A stretch of DNA of 64,000 nucleotides from Picocystis sp. L7 (lineage: Eukaryota; Chlorophyta; Picocystophyceae; Picocystales; Picocystaceae), in NCBI GenBank assembly GCA_020975725.1, contig QXJR01000017.1, positions 51,001-115,000 on the forward strand, given 5' to 3'. Shown one piece after another: positions 10,053 to 19,172 of this stretch; positions within the stretch are counted from its first letter, which is position 1; the number at the start of each line of letters is the position of its first letter. Under the pieces are notes generated by a model. The model did not search any database and was not told where the DNA came from. It saw nothing but the letters and a program-made list of their open reading frames with translations. Position numbers and translations under genes: made by a program.

Positions 10053-10982
10053 TCATCCGTGGCAGTTCTTCATGTGGTTCTTCAGCTTGTACTCGTGCAA
10101 GTACTTCTTGTCACAGCCTGGTACGGGACAGATGTGGTAGCTGTCACCGGTGTGGGTTCGCATGTGTGTGCGAAGGTTGAAGTCCAAGGAGAAGGCTTTG
10201 TTGCAACCCGGATAGGTGCACACAAAAGGCTTCTCGCCCGTATGTGACACAAAGTGACGCTTGAGCTTGGACCGTTCCGTGAAGCTCTTTCCACAACCCT
10301 CATAGTGGCAAATGAACCGCCGCTCCCCGTGGACGGCTCGATGCCTCTTCAGCGCACCTGCATCCGCAAATCTTCCCCCGCACCCGTCTTGATCGCACAC
10401 GTACACTTTATCGGGTCCGCCAGAACTCATTTCCGGAGACTTGGGTTCCTGAGGGTTGGATTCGTATCCACTGGGCGTGGCCGCTTCGACCTGCACACCG
10501 CCTGCAGGCGAAGGCAAGCTGGTGGCATCAGCGATCTTTCCTGCGGGTTCAGGTGCGTTTTCCTCGTCCTCCTTCGTCTTGGGAAGTTCCTCCTTGGGGT
10601 ATGTGTTCGTTTGGTTTCGTTCCGTATCCCTTCGCGTCTCTTCGATTCCACTCCAACGTTTGAGTTTGATCTGTCCCGTGCCCAACAAGGTGGGCTGCTC
10701 CAGCCAATCGCATTTCCACTTCCGAAACCGCGGCTCAGGCGAGTATGATCCATGGTTGGGCGTGGGTGCGCTGGCCTCCACCTCTTTCTTGCTCTTCTTC
10801 GTCACTCTGGGCACGGAATCCCGGTTGGTGAGGCATGATTTCTTCAGGTGCGGATGCAAGCACGTGTGGCAGTGTCCACACCTCGGGATCGCGCTCGCAC
10901 GGGTTCCCCTGCTTCGTGCGCCTGGATGGGGAGCAGGTGGCTTCAGCACCACCTTCAGGGAAGGGGTCTTGGCCTCTTCCAT
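10053..10982 (-). CDS. YY1-like C2H2 zinc-finger transcription factor
   Basis: The 309-residue product carries four tandem C2H2 fingers at its C-terminus (about residues 186-309). The spacing and linkers are those of the YY1 family: SKLKRHFVSHTGEKPF in the second to third finger and FSLDFNLRTHMRTHTGD in the third to fourth. It is probably a nuclear DNA-binding regulator. Near the N-terminus, RCGHCHTCLHPHLKKSC (about 35-51) resembles one half of a CXXC (CpG-binding type) zinc finger. The middle part is Lys, Glu and Pro rich and without recognised domains. The start at 10982 is the first ATG; the open frame reaches 14 codons further only with a GTG start. The gene is divergent from peptide deformylase, with a 339-bp shared upstream region. 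Confidence 0.88.
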   Translation of the reverse strand: MEEAKTPSLKVVLKPPAPHPGARSRGTRASAIPRCGHCHTCLHPHLKKSCLTNRDSVPRVTKKSKKEVEASAPTPNHGSYSPEPRFRKWKCDWLEQPTLLGTGQIKLKRWSGIEETRRDTERNQTNTYPKEELPKTKEDEENAPEPAGKIADATSLPSPAGGVQVEAATPSGYESNPQEPKSPEMSSGGPDKVYVCDQDGCGGRFADAGALKRHRAVHGERRFICHYEGCGKSFTERSKLKRHFVSHTGEKPFVCTYPGCNKAFSLDFNLRTHMRTHTGDSYHICPVPGCDKKYLHEYKLKNHMKNCHG

Positions 10983-11321
10983 CCCTCCGGCGCGTCCAAA
11001 TGTCCGATGCGGCGCGCTCGCCACGTCGATTCGATCCGAACGATGCGCTCCACGTTGCGATCGGTTTTTTTTTGCACGTGTTTACGTACCGAAGGGGATC
11101 CCAAAGCCATGGGCTCGGCCAAGGGAGATCGATGAAAGGGTCCCCCGATCAAGCCGTTCCGATCGAACGGGAAGGGAGAACCGGAGACCGTCCCCGATCG
11201 ACCATGGGCTGTGTCCGACGAGGAAGGTACAGCGATGCTACGGGTTTCCTCCACGGGCGAGGGGCTTGGGTACGGCAAGGGGATGCGAAAGGGACGAGGC
11301 GACGACGCTCATTCGGCGACG
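10983..11321. other. Divergent upstream region of YY1-like and deformylase genes
   Basis: Likely bidirectional promoter space; part of it could encode a longer deformylase leader, since in-frame ATGs exist at 11235 and 11283. A T9 run lies near 11066-11074. Confidence 0.4.
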
Positions 11322-12038
11322 ATGATGGTGGCGCGCGCTGCGGCGCGTCGAGCTACGATGCGCGGCGGACGGTCCAGGCTCGTGGCGACGATGAGACGTA
11401 ACGGGGGGAAGGGTTTCATGCGTGAAGTGCAAGACGTGCGGGAGGGACGGGAGGACGGCGTCAAGGAGATCGACTTCCAAGCACCGCTGCAAATCGTCAA
11501 GTATCCGGATCCGAGGCTGCGTGCCAAGAACATGCGCATCGACGAGTTCGGCGACTCCTTACGAGAGTTTGCCAAGGAAATGCTCGTGGCCATGGTGGAG
11601 TACGACGGCATCGGCTTGGCGGCACCGCAGGTGGGCGTGAACGTGCGACTCATGGTCTTCAATCCCGAAGGGGATCCTGAAAAGGGACCTGATTACGTGC
11701 TGGTGAATCCTAGGATCGTCAAGTCGTCCAACCGCCATTCCGTGTTCGAAGAAGGCTGCATTTCCTTCCCGGACATCTACGCCGAAGTGTTGAGGCCTGA
11801 ACGAGTGACGGTCGAGTACCAGGACTTGGACGGGAAGAAGTGCAAGATGCAATTGAATGGGCTCAAGGCACGGGTGTTCCAGCACGAGTACGACCATCTG
11901 CAAGGCGTGCTGTTCCACGATCGCATGTCCCCCGAAGTGTTGGAAACCGTTCGCAACGATCTGGAGGCGATGGAACAAGACTTCGCACGGGAAAACCCAG
12001 GAGTGCAGATACGGAAGGTCGCAAAGGTGACCGCGTGA
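11322..12038 (+). CDS. PDF1B: Peptide deformylase, organelle (PDF1B-like)
   Basis: The enzyme removes the formyl group from N-terminal methionine of proteins made in plastids or mitochondria. The 238-residue product shows all three deformylase motifs: GIGLAAPQVG (motif 1), EGCISFP (motif 2, with the metal-binding Cys) and the metal site HEYDH inside FQHEYDHLQGVLFHD (motif 3). The first ~40 residues (MMVARAAARRATMRGGRSRL...) are Ala/Arg rich without acidic residues, as expected for a transit peptide. The start is chosen at 11322 for this reason; in-frame ATGs at 11235 or 11283 would lengthen the leader. The gene converges with thioredoxin, 130 bp apart. Assignment to the 1B class rests on overall similarity of the motifs and is less certain than the enzyme call. 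Confidence 0.92.
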   Translation: MMVARAAARRATMRGGRSRLVATMRRNGGKGFMREVQDVREGREDGVKEIDFQAPLQIVKYPDPRLRAKNMRIDEFGDSLREFAKEMLVAMVEYDGIGLAAPQVGVNVRLMVFNPEGDPEKGPDYVLVNPRIVKSSNRHSVFEEGCISFPDIYAEVLRPERVTVEYQDLDGKKCKMQLNGLKARVFQHEYDHLQGVLFHDRMSPEVLETVRNDLEAMEQDFARENPGVQIRKVAKVTA

Positions 12039-12168
12039 GTTCAACAGACACCGTACTCGCCTCCTTTCCGTCCCCGAAGAATAATCACTGCACCATTGTA
12101 AACTTGAAAAATCAATCAAAGTGACAGCAGTCGTTGTTGGCGTGGGCCGAGGCGCGCCGGAGGAGCCC

Positions 12169-12792
12169 TCAGTTGTACTTCTTGATCATATTCTCCAGCT
12201 TGTCTTTGGAAGCGCCGACAAGTTCTTCTTGTTTGATGCCGCTCTTCCAAATGTGGAACGTGGGCATGGCTTCAATACCTAGCTGAGCCACGACCGCCTG
12301 CACGGGATCCACCGAGGAAGGTCAGCACGCGCTCCGTCCCGCGCGTTCTCACGTCGAGGTCGCCCCTTCGTAGGGTTCGCATGCCGCACCTCGACCTCGT
12401 CGACGTCAATCTTGACAAAAACCACGTTGTCATACTTCAACGAGAGCTCTTCGAAGAAAGGTGCGATCATCCTGCAGGGTCCGCACCATGCGGCCGAGAA
12501 GTCCACGACCACCTGCGAGACGGGCCACAACGACACGCAACCGTCAGCTTCGTGGCTTGGACGCTCTGTTGCTGCGCCTTTCCATCGGTGGACTCGATCG
12601 TCTGACACGCGCGTGCGACGGATCGTGCCTCGCACACGCTTTCGCACGCGACCGCTCTCTTCCCCTTTCGTTTCCCGCTCCTTCGCTTTCGCTGCGTGGT
12701 CGGTACCGTCCACGCACCGGCTTGGCACTGTTGAGCACGAGTTCTTTCCACTGCGCTTCGTTTTCGATGCTGGTCACTTTACCACCGCCCAT
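12169..12792 (-). CDS. Thioredoxin (h-type size), three exons
   Basis: A small dithiol oxidoreductase. Three exons join in frame: 12718-12792, 12390-12512 and 12169-12297, giving 108 residues starting [15 protein letters not shown]. Intron 1 (12513-12717, 205 nt) has donor GTGCGT, branch GCTGACG and acceptor CTCGCAG. Intron 2 (12298-12389, 92 nt) has donor GTGCGG, branch GCTGACC and acceptor GTGCAG. The active site is [11 protein letters not shown], followed by [25 protein letters not shown] with the conserved cis-Pro, and the protein ends IKKYN. No transit peptide is present, so a cytosolic thioredoxin is likely. No single open frame covers this gene; it is assembled from homology and splice signals. 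Confidence 0.92.
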
Positions 12793-14186
12793 GTCGAACC
12801 TCTTGTTTGTGTGTGTGTGTCTTTCGGATCTGCAGTTGCGAAGACGTGCACGTGGATGTGGACCTCAGCACGACTGATCTGAGCCCTGTGGTCCCTCCCA
12901 ACCGAACAGGTGGGATGCCCACCAGAGATCCTTCCCAACCTTCCCTCTCGATCCCTCTCGAACAGAAGAGGGCTTCTGCAGGACCCAGACGGCGGTCCGA
13001 GATCAACACAAGAAAAAAGAGAAACGGGGCGCAGGAGAGGATACAGTGGGAGAGAACGGGAAGGGGATGGTTTGCACTCCTTTTCGAGCGGGGAAAGGAC
13101 AAGGACTGAGGGGTGGGAGGCATATCCGAAGCAAGAGCGATTGGGAATGGCCGCGGGAAGCCGATCATGCGCCGTGCACGTCCATTGTAGTTGTGTCGTC
13201 AACGGCACGAACGCGCACACACACGATGTTTCCGTTGAGATAAAAGTCCGTCCCTTCAAAAAACGACAAGAGATTGTGGCGCTTTCGGCCTTTGCTCCCT
13301 CCTGGAACCATCATTGTTGCATGATAAGGATTGCCATACAAGGTACCTCCCGCCCTTCCTCGCTCCTTTCTATCCACCCATGAGCATGCACAAGTATCGT
13401 CGCATGATATCGCTTCAAGAGCGGCGAGGCGGAAGGGTCGGGAGGATAGTAGGTCGAAGAAGTGTTTTTGCATAATCCTTCCAAACGAAAGGAAGTAGAA
13501 CACGTCCACGTGTCACGTAATTCTCCGAGTTGCTCCCGGGCGTACCATCCTAGGAGCGACTGACCCCATGCTTGATTGTGTTCTCATCGTGGGGATGGTC
13601 CACACCGCACGCCCTCGAGCACCGTGACGCCCATTGCCTCTTCACTTCTTATCTTAGGTACACACATGTTGCGCTGCATACAAACCGGATAGAACGACAA
13701 GGTCAATCCAAGTTGGCTATGGACAAGGTCGCCAGTAGTCCATCGGTCAACGATTGGACTCCTCACAACCCCCTATTTTAGGCGCAAGTCATATTGTACC
13801 ACAAGAAGATCCATTTCGACCTGACTAGCCGTGCACCACCTTATCGCATCCGTTGGTCTTAGGTCCGGATCACAACCGCGTTCAAGCTCACATCATGCTC
13901 TCCACAAGACATCCACCAAAGCTCCTGTTTCTTTCGAAAGTCGGGTTCATCGCCATCCAAGAAGGTCAACTAGCGAAACCCTTTCTTGATCCGCTGAAGT
14001 CTGAGTTCTGTGTTCACTTGGTGGGCAGCACCACAAGCACCCCATGGGTTCCCCACCTGAGGCCTTCCTTTCGAGATGGATTTGACCCCGCGCGAGAGCG
14101 GGTCTGTCCCCGATCGATCCTCTCTATGAAAGGGCATCGAACCTGGTTCTTCTGGTCATTGCTTTCGACCGACGCACGACGTCGGG
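12793..14186. other. Gene-poor interval between thioredoxin and KIN17
   Basis: About 1.4 kb. I looked for coding exons using the CTGAC/CAG splice pattern and for family motifs and found none convincing. A pyrimidine/purine dinucleotide run (GTGTGTGTGTG) occurs near 12809. It holds the thioredoxin and KIN17 upstream regions. Confidence 0.45.
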
Positions 14187-15347
14187 ATGGGGAAGGATGG
14201 CGTGATGACGCCCAAAGCCATCGCCAATCGAATCAAAGCCAAAGGCCTGCAGCGTCTGAGGTGGTACTGTCAGATGTGCCAAAAGCAATGCCGAGACGAG
14301 AACGGATTCAAATGCCACCTGACCTCGGAAGGACACCTGAGACAGATGCAAATCTTCGGAGAGAATCCAGACAAGTTCGTGGACGAATTCTCACAGGAAT
14401 TCGAAAAGGAGTTCTTGGAACACATGAAAACATGCCACAGAACCACGAGAGTGCAAGCCAACTACGTGTATAACGAATACATCAAAGACAGACACCACGT
14501 GCACATGAACTCGACCAAGTGGCTCACCCTCACGGACTTCGTCAAGCACCTCGGACGGACAGGAAAGTGCTTCGTGGAAGAGACACCGAAAGGATGGTTC
14601 ATCAAACTCACACCTGCGGTGGCCGATCCGCGCTTGCTTGCCTCGGAAAACGAGAAACTGAAGCGGAAAAGACTGGACGAAGCGGATGAAATCCGACACG
14701 AGAGAGAGCTTCGAGCACAAATCGAACGGGCCAACGCGAGCCAGCAAGCACAACCACCCGAAAGAATAGAGGCCACGGAGCTGGAGAGGAAAGCAGGCGA
14801 GAAGATCACCCTCGGAATCAACCGGTCGGCTAAGCCAACCTTGAAGGCGAATCCACTGGGAGCCAGCATCCTCTCGAGCGAGGAGGAAGAACAAGAAAGC
14901 CCAGGTGATGTCCCGAATGATAATAAGCGGCGGCCTGAAAATAATGGTGTCCATACAGAAGATCCTGCAACAAGCAGTCGCAAGCAACAGAAGGCGAGTC
15001 AGTGGATCTGTCCAAGAATTGTGGTAAAGGTCCTAAGCAAGAATCTGAAGGAACTAGGCTACTACAAGAAAAAAGGCAGGATCCTCAAGGTGATCGATAC
15101 ATATGTAGCAGAGATTGAGATGCTGGACAGTGGAGACGTCGTCCGGGTGGACCAGCAGGAGCTAGAGACGGTCATTCCTCAGGTGGGTGGGAAAGTTCTG
15201 ATTGTAAAGGGAGAAATGGTGGGACATCGAGCGGAATTGCGAGGACTAGAGACAGATAAGTACAAGGCAAAGGTCTGTGTTTTGCATGGTGAGTCGGCAG
15301 GACGAGAGCTACTTCTGGAATACGAGGACATATCAAAACTGGCCTAG
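14187..15347 (+). CDS. KIN17: KIN17-like DNA/RNA-binding protein
   Basis: KIN17 is a conserved nuclear protein linked to DNA replication, repair and mRNA processing. The 386-residue product has the expected order. A zinc finger C-x2-C-x13-H-x4-H occurs at WYCQMCQKQC..H..EGH (about 28-50). It is followed by the winged-helix-like KIN17 middle domain (about 50-160, with YNEYIKDRHHVHMNSTKW and GWFIKLTP). A charged helical linker with SSEEEEQE runs to about 275. Two SH3-like KOW-type subdomains occupy the C-terminus (about 275-386, with WICPRIVVKVLS and GGKVLIVKGEMVG). The start MGKDGVMTPKAIANRIKAKGL is the canonical KIN17 N-terminus. No intron is needed. Confidence 0.96.
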   Translation: MGKDGVMTPKAIANRIKAKGLQRLRWYCQMCQKQCRDENGFKCHLTSEGHLRQMQIFGENPDKFVDEFSQEFEKEFLEHMKTCHRTTRVQANYVYNEYIKDRHHVHMNSTKWLTLTDFVKHLGRTGKCFVEETPKGWFIKLTPAVADPRLLASENEKLKRKRLDEADEIRHERELRAQIERANASQQAQPPERIEATELERKAGEKITLGINRSAKPTLKANPLGASILSSEEEEQESPGDVPNDNKRRPENNGVHTEDPATSSRKQQKASQWICPRIVVKVLSKNLKELGYYKKKGRILKVIDTYVAEIEMLDSGDVVRVDQQELETVIPQVGGKVLIVKGEMVGHRAELRGLETDKYKAKVCVLHGESAGRELLLEYEDISKLA

Positions 15348-16129
15348 AGTCTTGAACGGGCTGGGCTTGTTCCGCGTTTGTTTCACCCCAGTACTTCCTG
15401 GCCGCAAATAACACATCCGTGCATACGTGTTTGAGGAACGTTCCATCGCTGTGATTGATATGGAGGGCTGAACCGAAATTCGTCGATTTACTCCCTTGCA
15501 CCTGTGTTCACGTGGTATGGTTGATCTATCCAATGCATCTGTTTCCCCAGCGCATTCATCAGGACTGAAACGTGCGTGTGGTCTTTTCCTTCCGAACCTG
15601 CCTTCATTACACTTCACGTTCTTCCCTCCAGTTGGACGCTTCCTTCCTTCCGCCATGGGTGCATGTTTCCTAAGCCCTGGACCCGTCCCGCTTTCCCATC
15701 CGAACTCTGCGGACAGGTGCCCCCCTTCGACCAGCCTCCAATGCCCCCTTTTCAGGTGACCGTTGGGGGGCGGTGCTCGTTCCTCGTTCCCCCACGACCC
15801 GTTCCCCCCGGGATCGTGTGGGTCTGGCAGGGGGGGGACGAGTCGGACCTTCCGAGGAAAGGGTGGAGGACGGGTGTGGTGGTCGGGGTGGATTTCAAAT
15901 CCATGCCTTCGTTCCCCTCTGGGAGATCCCGTCCGACAGAAGTCCGAGGTGCAAAGCCACCAAACGAACACGTGCGCACAAGAACACATCGAACGCGAGG
16001 AACCCGAGGTCCGTGTCTGCAGGAAGAGTAGCCAAGAACAGGTGAGACAGCCGGGGTGCGACAGGTGCGAACCGAAACCCGTCCATAAGGGAGAGGGAAG
16101 GCCAAGGGAACGTGAGCGTGTGTGGTGGG
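15348..16129. other. Intergenic region between KIN17 and GRAM-like gene
   Basis: About 780 bp without a supported gene. A G-rich stretch (GGGGGGG near 15831) and a C-rich stretch (GTTCCCCCACGACCCGTTCCCC) are visible. Presumed promoter of the downstream gene. Confidence 0.4.
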
Positions 16130-16804
16130 ATGAGAGCGTCACGTGCGAGGCTGAGGTCCTTTCGGGAGCGAGCGAACGGTTCAACGACGGCGCGAGAAGT
16201 GCTGAAAGCGGTTGAAGAAAGAGATTGTTTCGTGGACGAACCCGCGGCAGGAGAGTTTGTTGCGCCCGATGTCATCGAGAACGATACGCCACGCAGCGAT
16301 GCGAGCTCTGAAGACTCGGACAAGGAAAACGAAGACCAATACAGCCTCATCAGCTCTCCCATGGCCATCGGAATGCTCCAATCGCATGAAAGACGGTGGA
16401 AGAGATTATGCAGAGAATTGGAACCGCAGGAACTGTTGGTGGGCGAATTCGAGGCAAAGCTCAAGTGCAGTTCAGACCACGAGCTAGAGGGACGGAGAAC
16501 GGGCATGTTGCACATGTTCGAAAAGCATTTTTGCTTTGCAGAAGGTTGGAGAAGACCAGTTGTGCTTGCACTTGAAGACGTTGCAGGCATACGGCCCCGG
16601 GGATCCAGCTCCAATCCTAATTGCGGGATCGAGTTGGTAATGTACAATGGTGTCACCTATCTTTTCGGTGACTTCAAGCCAGGAGCGAGGAACTGGGCCT
16701 TCAAGCTGCTTTGGGCAGCAGTACAGAGGCACAGTGAGCTCCGGGTGGAATCCCGCCTACCAATATGGAAACAAAACCTCATGCGCATTGGTATAGAAAC
16801 GTGA
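16130..16804 (+). CDS. GRAM-like domain protein
   Basis: A 224-residue soluble protein. The C-terminal half (about 105-205) looks like a GRAM/PH-like fold: EFEAKLKCSSDHELEGRRTG, MLHMFEKHFCFAEGW, VVLALEDVAGIRP, then GIELVMYNGVTYLFGDF and a helix WAFKLLWAAVQ. GRAM domains bind membrane lipids in myotubularin, TBC and ER-contact proteins. The N-terminal ~95 residues are acidic and Ser-rich (SDASSEDSDKENEDQ) with a basic start. The start at 16130 is the first ATG; the open frame begins six codons earlier at a GTG. No transmembrane segment is seen. The family call rests on pattern similarity only. Confidence 0.62.
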   Translation: MRASRARLRSFRERANGSTTAREVLKAVEERDCFVDEPAAGEFVAPDVIENDTPRSDASSEDSDKENEDQYSLISSPMAIGMLQSHERRWKRLCRELEPQELLVGEFEAKLKCSSDHELEGRRTGMLHMFEKHFCFAEGWRRPVVLALEDVAGIRPRGSSSNPNCGIELVMYNGVTYLFGDFKPGARNWAFKLLWAAVQRHSELRVESRLPIWKQNLMRIGIET

Positions 16805-17032
16805 GCTGGTGGTTCCCGCTTCTGCACTCCTAGCCTCCCGTACGGCTCTGAACGCATCGAAGACTTGTCAAATTCACATCTGCGGGCAGTTTCATTTATT
16901 CACATCATTTTTCACACAAATCAAACCGCTCTGATTGTCTTCGCCAGTATGTCCTTTTCTATACGCCAAACAGAAAATGATGTTCTACAGGCTGTGTGGT
17001 TCTGCATCATACATATAGGGGTGACCGCACCT

Positions 17033-18178
17033 CTATTCTCCAGCAACATGTTCCTCATAATCTGCACCAGTTACCTGGGTTTCCGAATACAGCTTTTCGG
17101 CTGGCACTGGGCATTCTTTGGCCTTGTCTTTTGTACCGAGTTGCGAAGCTTCCTCTACCTGCTCATCCACACCACATTGTTGGACCTGAGATGTACTTGG
17201 ATCCCGTGGAGCCAAGTCAAACTCTTGAGTGCCTTCGATTGCTTTGGTTGGAGAGGTATTCCTTCTTGTATCTGGTGCTTCATTCTCACGTGGAGTTGCC
17301 ATGCTACTCGCTCTAACAGAAAGATGTGCGAATGCATGGGTTGGGATCTGCGTCTCACTATGTAGATGCGGAGTCAAGGGGGTCTTTGTACCTTCCTCCT
17401 CTTTGGCGTTCTGCTCAGATGCCTCAGATTGCGCCTCGCTTTCGCCGTTTGTAGATGAGCTGACAAACGACACAGAGTTGGCCGGACCTTCATGTTCAAG
17501 GTCAGCCTCTTCTTCTTGGCCTTGATCGTGCAAGGTGCTCCCGCCAAGGGCAGGTCCTTCTTCGCCTGCCGATGATCCATCTGCGGTTCTTCCTTCATCT
17601 CCCGCGTTGATTTGTCTGTCGGTTGCGTGATCCTCTTCTGCAGTTGTTCCATCTTCGTTTTCCCAAGACTTCAAGGTGGGGCTTGTGTCACCCACCGAGG
17701 CTGATTCAGCTTGTGCGGTGTCCCCTTGTTGCGATCCTTCTTCTGCTTCGCTTTGGGCAACGCTGCTTGTGGTTGGCATGGACAGCCGCTTCTCCAGCGG
17801 AGACAGGATCGGTTCCTGGACGTGATTGGCCAGCTTTCGCTTGAGGGAGCTGTGCGCGAATGCGTCTTGCTCGGTCAGTCGTTGTCCGTCGCGTTCGCTT
17901 CTCGCCTGGTTTGGACGAGTCGCGGTCGCTCACCTGAGTATGGTGGACGTGGCGAGCATGTCCTTCCTGATCCGAGTGAGCAGTTTCTCTTTCCTTTGCG
18001 CCATTTTCCTGTACTCGACGTACAGTTCGCTGAGGTTGTGGTTGGCGTAGCGCAGGCGTTCTTCGGCTTCTCTGAACTTGGCCATGGTCTCCACTTGCGC
18101 CTCTTCCACCTCCATCTGCGGCTGTTTCATCCTCCAGTCGTGCATGGCTTCGGCCATGGCGCGTGCGCTTTCTCCCAT
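17033..18178 (-). CDS. Coiled-coil protein with KxDL-like segment and long acidic tail
   Basis: Two exons join in frame: 17934-18178 and 17033-17849. The 84-nt intron (17850-17933) has donor GTGAGC, branch ACTGACC and acceptor CGCACAG. The spliced protein has 353 residues. Residues 1-105 are strongly helical and charged (MGESARAMAEAMHDW..., then RKEKLLTRIRKDMLATSTIL, SSLKRKLAN). This segment resembles the KxDL motif region of the BORC/BLOC-associated KXD1 family, with KDM in place of KDL, but similarity is weak. Residues about 130-353 are acidic, rich in Glu, Gln, Ser and Thr, and probably disordered. Function is unknown. The start is 167 bp before the 77-bp tandem repeat of the neighbouring intergenic region. 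Confidence 0.65.
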
Positions 18179-18345
18179 GGATCCCTCTCCAGACGCACCA
18201 ACACGTGGATGGACCCCAATTTCTCGTCAGACAAGCTCCTGTGCGCCTTTCCAAGTGCGACAATCAACGTCCAAAATGGATCGCCATCGTCGGTCCGGTG
18301 CATCCCAAGGGAGTTTCTTCTCTTCGGGCGGACACCGAAGGGGAT

Positions 18346-18661
18346 GGGAAAGACAAGGACAGCCATGGCAAGAAAGATGTATGGGAGAGGATCCAAGGAA
18401 GATAGACGTACAACGAAGGGGTGGGAAAGACAAGGACAGCCATGGCAAGAAAGATGTATGGGAGAGGATCCAAGGAAGATAGACGTACAACGAAGGGGTG
18501 GGAAAGACAAGGACAGCCATGGCAAGAAAGATGTATGGGAGAGGATCCAAGGAAGATAGACGTACAACGAAGGGGTGGGAAAGACAAGGACAGCCATGGC
18601 AAGAAAGATGCATGGGAGAGGATCCAAGGAAGATAGACGTACAACGAAGGGGTGGGAAAGA
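18346..18661. repeat. 77-bp tandem repeat, four copies
   Basis: A unit beginning GGGAAAGACAAGGACAGCC recurs at 18346, 18423, 18500 and 18577 with exact 77-bp spacing; a fifth partial copy starts at 18654. The copies are nearly identical (one T to C change in the fourth). Because 77 is not a multiple of three, the same peptide appears in each reading frame in turn, which produces several long but meaningless open frames on both strands. It lies between two divergent genes. Confidence 0.95.
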
Positions 18662-19172
18662 CCGGGAGGAAGACGTGGATGGGACCGGGGACGAGAAGTA
18701 CAGTGTGTTGGAAGAAGAGTTACTGCCATGCCCATCGCATCTCGAAGGAGGAACATGTGATGGAGCGGCAATGAGGGAGCCGTGCCAGTTGGATGTCCGT
18801 TTCCTCGATGGACCTAGCATCCGAACACCGACGATGCCGTGGATGTCAACGTGGGCAAAGAACACTGAGTTCTCGAATTTTCAAGTGGAGGAAGGTGCCC
18901 ACTCCTTGCCGATCCACAGCTTTCCTTCAATTGAAAGGCGCTTGTTCGAACGATGCACGAACAGATGCCAAGCTGTGTTGCAATGCTATCCACGCCTTTC
19001 TCGTCCATGTTGTCCACATAGAAGCCGCGTTGCACTTGGCCTCGTCTTCCATTCCTCCTTTTGCACAACCGGCCAAGCGGGCGGATATGGCATCCACAAC
19101 CGTTTCAAAGGGTCGACAGAGTTGCTCAGGACATGGTTCGGTTGTGGGGCCCACAACCGTCCCGACGCGAGG
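18662..19172. other. 5' flank of DDX55/SPB4 gene
   Basis: The region is open in the helicase frame, but the implied peptide shows no conserved sequence and begins in the tandem repeat. I treat it as promoter and 5' UTR. Confidence 0.5.

Noticed and set aside
9420-10247. Plus-strand open frame of 275 codons opposite GARS and the zinc-finger gene
   Set aside because: It crosses two well-supported minus-strand genes and is Arg/Pro rich without domain signal.
18346-18661. CRISPR-like array
   Set aside because: Repeats are contiguous 77-bp units without unique spacers, in a eukaryotic nuclear sequence; this is a tandem repeat.
18498-19172. N-terminal extension of the DDX55/SPB4 helicase by 225 residues
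   Set aside because: It starts inside the 77-bp tandem repeat and shows no helicase-family conservation; the ATG at 19173 gives the usual N-terminus.
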